A stretch of 9,185 nt of DNA, from positions 1-9,185 of the forward strand of contig DATKDP010000043.1 in assembly GCA_035546335.1 (NCBI GenBank). The letters run 5' to 3'. Source of the DNA: DATKDP01 sp035546335. Its GTDB lineage: Bacteria > Acidobacteriota > Thermoanaerobaculia > Gp7-AA8. This document shows, in pieces, positions 5,007 through 9,185 of this stretch. The position numbers and the translations under genes are program-made. A model generated the notes under the pieces. It worked only from the letters and a program-made list of their open reading frames with translations. It had not been told where the DNA came from and searched no databases. Position 1 is the stretch's first letter, and each line of letters starts with the position of its first letter.

Positions 5007-8000
5007 ATGTCCGCAGCCGCTCCAGCCGATCGGGTGGGCGATGAGCCGCTTCTCGCCCGGCTCGTCCGCGGCGGCCTTCTCGTCGCCTCTTTTCTCTACG
5101 CCATCGCGATCTTTCTGATCGTCGCCTCGAGGCTCGACGTTTTTCCGCCGACCGAAGCCGTCGGCATCGGACGGGTGACGCTCGACGGCATTTCGAAGAT
5201 GCGCGACTATGCGACGGCCGCGCTCTTTTTTCTCGTCGTCCCCTTTGCGACGTGGGGCTTCTCTCGCGCCGGCTGCACGATGGCAGACAGGTTCCGCCGC
5301 AGCCTCCCTCCGGAGGACCATGCGCGCCCCATCGAGAGCATGTCGCTGCTCGCATCGCTTCTTCCTTTCACCCTCGCCCCCTTCTGGGTCATCGCCACGA
5401 CCAAGCCTCTGTGGGGTCTTCTCCTCCCGCCGATTCTCGCGCATGCAGTCCTCGCCCTCGTCGTTCTCCACCGGCGCCGGCCCTGGTTTCGCGAGCTCTT
5501 CGCCCCGCACCTCGGCGGCGTGCACGCGCTCCTGCTCGTCGAGGCATCGGCGTGGCTGCTCTATCGCTATCTCCGGAAGGGGACGTGGATCGCTCGCGAT
5601 CCGACGCTGTTTCTCGAAGTCACGTTCATTCTGCTGTTTCTCGCACTCTTCGCGGGAGCGGCGATTCTGATCGCGCGCCTCGCCGGCCGCCTGCTCGGCG
5701 TGGACGCCGGCGACGCACTTCGCAGCGTGGCGAGCGGCGCGATTCCTCTCACGCTCCTGCCGGTCGCCGGCCTCTCCTTCTCGATTCCCGACAGTGTCGC
5801 GATGGCGACCATCGCGATCTCGATTCTCGCGGCGGTCGCCGCCGTCGTCTCGCGCAAAGCGCTCCCGGCGACCGCATTGCGCCGCCTTCTCATCTGGGTG
5901 CTCGCACCTTTCGTGATCTATTGCGGAACCTACGCCTCGGTGGCGTCTCCCTGGCATTGGGTCGATCTGTTCCATCGCGGCGAATCGCTCGGTCCCGCGT
6001 CCGACTACCTGCGCGGCAAGATCCCGTATCGAGACGTCTTTGTGCTCCACGGCCTTCTCGACGACGGATTCGCCGACGCGCTGCTAATGAGGGCCTTCGG
6101 ACGCGACCCCACTCTTTCGACCGATCGGATCGTCGTCCTCTCGTCTGCGACGGCTCCGCTTCTCTGGTTTCTCGGAGTCGCGATGTTCCGTTCGATTCCG
6201 CTGGCGCTCCTCGTCGTGGCCGGCGGCTTCGTCGTCTCGGGGGACAACCAGCGCGCGCTCCTCGAGCTGGCGACCGTGACGCTGCTCATCGCGGCATTGA
6301 GACGCGGTTCGGAGCGGGATGTCTTCCCGGGGCGGCCGCTGCTGACTCTTCTTGCCGGCGCCGCCGCGGCTCTTGCCCTCTTCCAGAGTCTCGACATCGG
6401 GATGTACTCGATCGCCGGCGGCGTGCTGGCGATTCCGCTCGTTCATCTCTTCCGTCGTCGTGCGGGAGAGGTCACCTCCGGAGCGGGAAAACATTTCACC
6501 GCATTCATTCTCGGCATCGCGATCGGGACGGCCCCCTTCGTCGTCTGGCTCGTCGCCCGCGGAGCCTTCACTCCGTTTCTTCGCGATTCCTTCGTCGTCG
6601 TTCCATCGATCATCGATGCGATCTGGTCTCTTCCCTGGCCCCCTCTCGGCGCGGAATTCACGCGCGATCTGTCGCTGGTCGGAATCTCCCGGTTCGTGCT
6701 CAGCGAGAAAATGCGCTATCTGATCCCCCCTCTGGTGCTCGCCGCGGCATCGACCCTCCTCCTTCTGAGGTTCGTCCGGCGCGCCGGCGAGCCCTTCGGC
6801 GGAGCGCTCCTGATCCTGACCATCTTCGGAGGGCTGACGCAGAGAAGTGCCGTGGGGCGCGCCGATTTTCCGCACCAGTACTTTGCCGCGTTTCTCGTCG
6901 GGCCGCTCCTGGTCGCACTCCTCGTTCTCCTCTTCCGCCATCTCGCCTCGCTGTGGCGGAACAGCGGCGACGGCGGCAGAGCGTTCGTTCTTCTCTTTTC
7001 GTCGATGGTCATTGCGGGGGTGAGCGTCCTGCTCTGGATTCCCGATCTCTTCGCCGCACGGCTCGACGAGGTCGTGCGCTACCGCGCCCGGATGGCGGGC
7101 GCACCCAACCTCGCACATCCCGACGCCGATCGCGTGTCGGAGAGAATCATCCGCATCCGCTCGGGCCTCGATCAGTCGATCGGTCCGGATGAGCCATGGT
7201 TCGATTTCACCAACCAGCCTGCTCTTTACTTTCACATGGAACGGCCCAACCCGACGCGTTTCTATCAGGTGCCGATCCTCTCGCCGATTGCATTTCAGCG
7301 GGAAGCGATCCTGGCCCTCGAAGAATCGCACACGCCTCTCGTCCTCGTTCCGATCGCATCCCGTGAGACTCCGTACGACGGCATCGGCAGCGAGAGCCGG
7401 GCGCCGGGACTCGCCGCCTATCTGAGAGATCGATATCGTTTTCTGATGAGGCGGAGCGGCGTGGAGCTGCGATTGCGCAAGGAGGGGCTCGCGACGATCG
7501 ATCTCGAGCACTACCTCCAGCTCGCGCGGCAGCCGCCCGCTACGTCGAGGGTCACCTCATGGGAATGGCTCGTCTTTCCGGCCATCGCCTCGATCTCCGG
7601 GGCCGAGGGCGCTCGCTGGAGAACCGATCTCGCGGTTCAGAATCCGAATCGTGAGGCAACTCTTCTGCGGCTGCGGTACGGAAGTGGAGATTCGAGGGAA
7701 GCACTCGTCGAGATCGCCGCCGGCTCGACGAAGCGGCTCGACGACGTCGTCACCACGCTGTTTCATGCGCCGGAAACGCTCGGCCCTCTCTGGATCGAAC
7801 ATCCGGCAGCCGCCGTACCGATCATCAGGGCCACGACCTACGACGCATCGCGGGAGGGGAAGCGATTCGCCGTCCGCGCGGCGGGGCAGGCGGATGTTCT
7901 CACTGCTGGAAAACCGGCGGCGATTCGCCTGCCGGAGGGAAACGTCTGGAGCGGTACTCTCCGCATTTTGAGTCTCGGCGAGACGGCGGCCGTCGTGCGG

Positions 8001-8210
8001 CTCACGGGCATCGGCGGTGATGGACAGCCTATGAGCCAGCCTGTCGAGCACGAGGTCGAGGAGGGAGAGATGTTTCAACTTCGAGACGTCGAAACGCTCG
8101 GCGATGTTCTCCGGATCGAAGTGCTCAAAGGAGAGATCGTTGCCGAGGCGACGGTCGTCGAGCGGAAAAGCGGAGACGCGATGACCATCCGCGCTGAGCA
8201 GGTTCCATGA
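5007..8210 (+). CDS. large GT-C-like polytopic membrane protein with C-terminal beta-rich domain
   Basis: The product has 1067 residues. About 18-20 hydrophobic spans lie between 21 and 680, with nine or so in an N-terminal block (21-312). Then come DLFHRGESLGP (320-330) and GKIPYRDVFVLHG (337-349) in an extracytoplasmic loop, and ten or so further spans (375-680). The 'H-GE-L-P ... G-PYRD-F-HG' pattern is shared by large GT39/GT-C-like envelope glycosyltransferases that use lipid-linked sugars. Residues 710-845 are a soluble segment (FDFTNQPALYFHMERPNPTR and LVLVPIASRETPYDG) like the periplasmic end of such enzymes. Residues 851-1065 form a separate beta-rich domain (WLVFPAIASISGAEGARWRT, DLAVQNPNREATLLRLRYG), recalling domains in secreted Acidobacteriota proteins. 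The catalytic residue and the sugar cannot be told. No Shine-Dalgarno sequence precedes the ATG; a leaderless start is likely. The stop overlaps the next start. Confidence 0.83.
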   Translation: MSAAAPADRVGDEPLLARLVRGGLLVASFLYAIAIFLIVASRLDVFPPTEAVGIGRVTLDGISKMRDYATAALFFLVVPFATWGFSRAGCTMADRFRRSLPPEDHARPIESMSLLASLLPFTLAPFWVIATTKPLWGLLLPPILAHAVLALVVLHRRRPWFRELFAPHLGGVHALLLVEASAWLLYRYLRKGTWIARDPTLFLEVTFILLFLALFAGAAILIARLAGRLLGVDAGDALRSVASGAIPLTLLPVAGLSFSIPDSVAMATIAISILAAVAAVVSRKALPATALRRLLIWVLAPFVIYCGTYASVASPWHWVDLFHRGESLGPASDYLRGKIPYRDVFVLHGLLDDGFADALLMRAFGRDPTLSTDRIVVLSSATAPLLWFLGVAMFRSIPLALLVVAGGFVVSGDNQRALLELATVTLLIAALRRGSERDVFPGRPLLTLLAGAAAALALFQSLDIGMYSIAGGVLAIPLVHLFRRRAGEVTSGAGKHFTAFILGIAIGTAPFVVWLVARGAFTPFLRDSFVVVPSIIDAIWSLPWPPLGAEFTRDLSLVGISRFVLSEKMRYLIPPLVLAAASTLLLLRFVRRAGEPFGGALLILTIFGGLTQRSAVGRADFPHQYFAAFLVGPLLVALLVLLFRHLASLWRNSGDGGRAFVLLFSSMVIAGVSVLLWIPDLFAARLDEVVRYRARMAGAPNLAHPDADRVSERIIRIRSGLDQSIGPDEPWFDFTNQPALYFHMERPNPTRFYQVPILSPIAFQREAILALEESHTPLVLVPIASRETPYDGIGSESRAPGLAAYLRDRYRFLMRRSGVELRLRKEGLATIDLEHYLQLARQPPATSRVTSWEWLVFPAIASISGAEGARWRTDLAVQNPNREATLLRLRYGSGDSREALVEIAAGSTKRLDDVVTTLFHAPETLGPLWIEHPAAAVPIIRATTYDASREGKRFAVRAAGQADVLTAGKPAAIRLPEGNVWSGTLRILSLGETAAVVRLTGIGGDGQPMSQPVEHEVEEGEMFQLRDVETLGDVLRIEVLKGEIVAEATVVERKSGDAMTIRAEQVP

Positions 8211-8869
8211 AGCGGCACCCGATTCCCGAGCGCAACTGGAGCGGTCGTGTGGCGATCGTCTCGGATGTGGACGAGGCTGATCTCGAGACGCAACTGACCG
8301 AGCACGAGCGGAGCATGATGGCTACGCTCCGCCTGGCGCGGCGCCGGAACGAATGGGCGGCGGCTCGGATTGCGCTCAAGCAGCTCGCCATTGCGAGCGG
8401 AGTCGCGGAGCGTGCCGTCGATTGTGAGATCGAGCGAATCGAAGGGCGTCCTGCACTCCTCGTCTGCGGCTCGCCTGCTCCACTCTTCGTTTCGCTGTCG
8501 CATTCGCGCGGCGTGTCGGCCGGCATGGTGGGAGCGCAGCCTGTCGGAATCGATCTTCAGGAAGTTCGATCGATCAGCGAGCGGGCGACGCGTTTTTTTC
8601 TGAGCGATGAGGAGGCGGCGATGCTTGCGTCGCTCGCCATCGCCGACCGGATGATGCATCTCTGGGCGGCGAAGGAAGCTGCCTGGAAGGCATCGGCGAT
8701 TCCTCTGTCGACTCTTCGAAGCGTCGCGTTCACTTTGGAGTCGGAAGGGGCAGACGCGCTTCGCCTCCGTTATGTATCCGCCGGTCGATCCGGCAGCATC
8801 GACACGCTCCGGCTCGATGACGACTTCGTGCTCGCGGTCGCCGAGGAGGGTTCGCCCGCTTCCCAGTAG
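8207..8869 (+). CDS. 4'-phosphopantetheinyl transferase, Sfp type
   Basis: The product has 220 residues. The enzyme moves the phosphopantetheine arm of CoA onto a Ser of carrier proteins in fatty acid, polyketide or nonribosomal peptide synthesis; it is cytoplasmic and Mg-dependent. Motifs run in family order: RRNEWAAARIALKQL (47-60), EGRPAL (79-84), FVSLSHSRG (94-102) with the CoA-contacting Ser-His, GIDLQEVR (114-121) with metal ligand Asp116, FFLSDEE (130-136), and LWAAKEAAWKA (152-162) with metal ligand Glu157 and Lys156/Lys161. The length is normal for Sfp/EntD-type enzymes. The start overlaps the upstream stop as ATGA, so it is probably translated by coupling from the membrane-protein mRNA. 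No carrier protein or synthase gene is in the window, so its substrate may be encoded elsewhere. A specific gene name (sfp, acpT, entD) cannot be assigned. Confidence 0.92.
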   Translation: MKRHPIPERNWSGRVAIVSDVDEADLETQLTEHERSMMATLRLARRRNEWAAARIALKQLAIASGVAERAVDCEIERIEGRPALLVCGSPAPLFVSLSHSRGVSAGMVGAQPVGIDLQEVRSISERATRFFLSDEEAAMLASLAIADRMMHLWAAKEAAWKASAIPLSTLRSVAFTLESEGADALRLRYVSAGRSGSIDTLRLDDDFVLAVAEEGSPASQ

Positions 8870-8896
8870 GCTTGGGTCTGAGCGTACCAAGCACCC

Positions 8897-8967
8897 GGAC
8901 GAAGCTATTGCGCTGCGTTGGCGTGTGGCAAGCCCTCCGCTCTGGCCCTCGCGCAAATGCTTCGTCC
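8897..8967 (-). repeat. palindromic dispersed repeat, copy 2
   Basis: The ends GGACGAAGCTATTGCGC (8897-8913) and GCGCAAATGCTTCGTCC (8951-8967) are inverted repeats with only two mismatches, giving a 17-base stem. Read on the minus strand the element matches copy 1 at 1113-1180 at both ends. It lies 27 bases after the stop of the phosphopantetheinyl transferase gene, where the stem could also serve as a 3'-end structure of the operon mRNA. No T-run follows, so it is not a standard terminator. Confidence 0.75.
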
Positions 8968-9185
8968 CTACAGGCGCGACGGCAAGTGCGATGCGCGCAT
9001 GCGGAGTACTAACTACTGCCCAAAAATATTTGAAATTTGAGAGTCAAAGGCCGGGCGCGGGCTCGGGTCCGGGCGCGGGCTCGGGAAAGGCGCCGGTTGC
9101 CTGCTTCGGGACTGAACCTGGTCGGAGTTGAGTATCTCAGTTCTCCGCATGACCACAAGGCCTTTCTCGACCGCATCGCACAGAA
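8968..9185. other. non-coding right end with a possible partial reading frame
   Basis: An AT-rich patch (CAAAAATATTTGAAATTTG, 9021-9039) stands out in GC-rich surroundings and is followed by the GGG-tract repeat. After it, one plus-strand frame stays open from 9034 to the window end and becomes protein-like from about 9109 (GLNLVGVEYLSSPHDHKAF and on). It has no ATG or GTG start and no ribosome site in the window. It could be the beginning of a gene with an odd start, a remnant, or part of the repeat. I do not call a gene here. Confidence 0.35.
9051..9092 (+). repeat. GGG-tract repeat element, copy 2
   Basis: CCGGGCGCGGGCTCGGG occurs at 9051-9067 and again at 9069-9085, giving six GGG runs each separated by exactly three bases (CGC, CTC, TCC, CGC, CTC). 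The element ends GGGCTCGGGAAAGGCG, identical to the end of the minus-strand copy at 4892-4907. The plus strand is a textbook intramolecular G-quadruplex motif. Confidence 0.8.

Noticed and set aside
4953..7511. Long open frames antisense to, or in another frame of, the large membrane-protein gene (for example minus 6084-7511, minus 4953-6050, plus 5252-7192)
   Set aside because: They are extremely rich in Arg, Glu, Asp or Ser/Pro, with no domain pattern, and lie fully inside a gene with clear membrane spans and motifs. They are GC-bias shadows.
8075..8956. 293-codon minus-strand open frame over the phosphopantetheinyl transferase gene
   Set aside because: It is antisense to a gene with all family motifs in order, and its own composition is Arg/Ser-rich without motifs.

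Overview
The window is GC-rich bacterial DNA with seven protein genes I can support, plus an unusual number of dispersed or tandem non-coding repeats. There is no rRNA, tRNA, CRISPR array, transposase or integrase. The taxonomic hints are weak. The C-terminal domain of the large membrane protein (a 'FPAIAS..GA.G..WRTDL.VQNP' pattern), the PilZ plus helical-repeat protein and the GGG-rich and palindromic intergenic repeats all recall Acidobacteriota, Thermoanaerobaculia-like genomes in particular. That placement is an inference from pattern memory, not from a marker gene.

Left part (1-1307): a small integron-type unit read on the minus strand. A 60-base attC-like site (60-119) lies just downstream of a 161-residue membrane-protein gene (164-649). 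A GTTGGAC core (698-704) lies just upstream of it, and a promoter-like TTCTCA-N17-TACAAT lies outside the core. No integrase is in the window, so this is best read as part of an integrase-less cassette cluster or the edge of a larger integron. From 705 to 1307 I see no convincing gene, only a palindromic repeat copy and a decayed hairpin.

Middle left (1308-3222): two minus-strand genes 28 bases apart. The first encodes a secreted papain-like (AvrRpt2/C39-like) cysteine protease with a cysteine-rich tail. The second encodes a membrane protein with three membrane spans, a DUF4019-like domain and an OB-like tail. They look like one functional unit of unknown role. Upstream lies an 85-87-base tandem repeat carrying a GC hairpin (3336-3536).

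Middle (3545-4884): a minus-strand PilZ-like plus helical-repeat protein and, divergently, a double zinc-ribbon (zf-TFIIB type) protein. Between them is a perfect 15-base palindrome that could be an operator.

Right (4892-9185): a GGG-tract repeat, a possibly leaderless promoter, then a two-gene plus-strand operon. It encodes a 1067-residue GT-C-like polytopic membrane protein with a C-terminal beta-rich domain, and a Sfp-type 4'-phosphopantetheinyl transferase that overlaps it by ATGA. The last ~315 bases hold an inverted copy of the palindromic repeat seen at 1113 and an inverted copy of the GGG-tract repeat seen at 4892. They end in a frame that may belong to a gene beyond the window.
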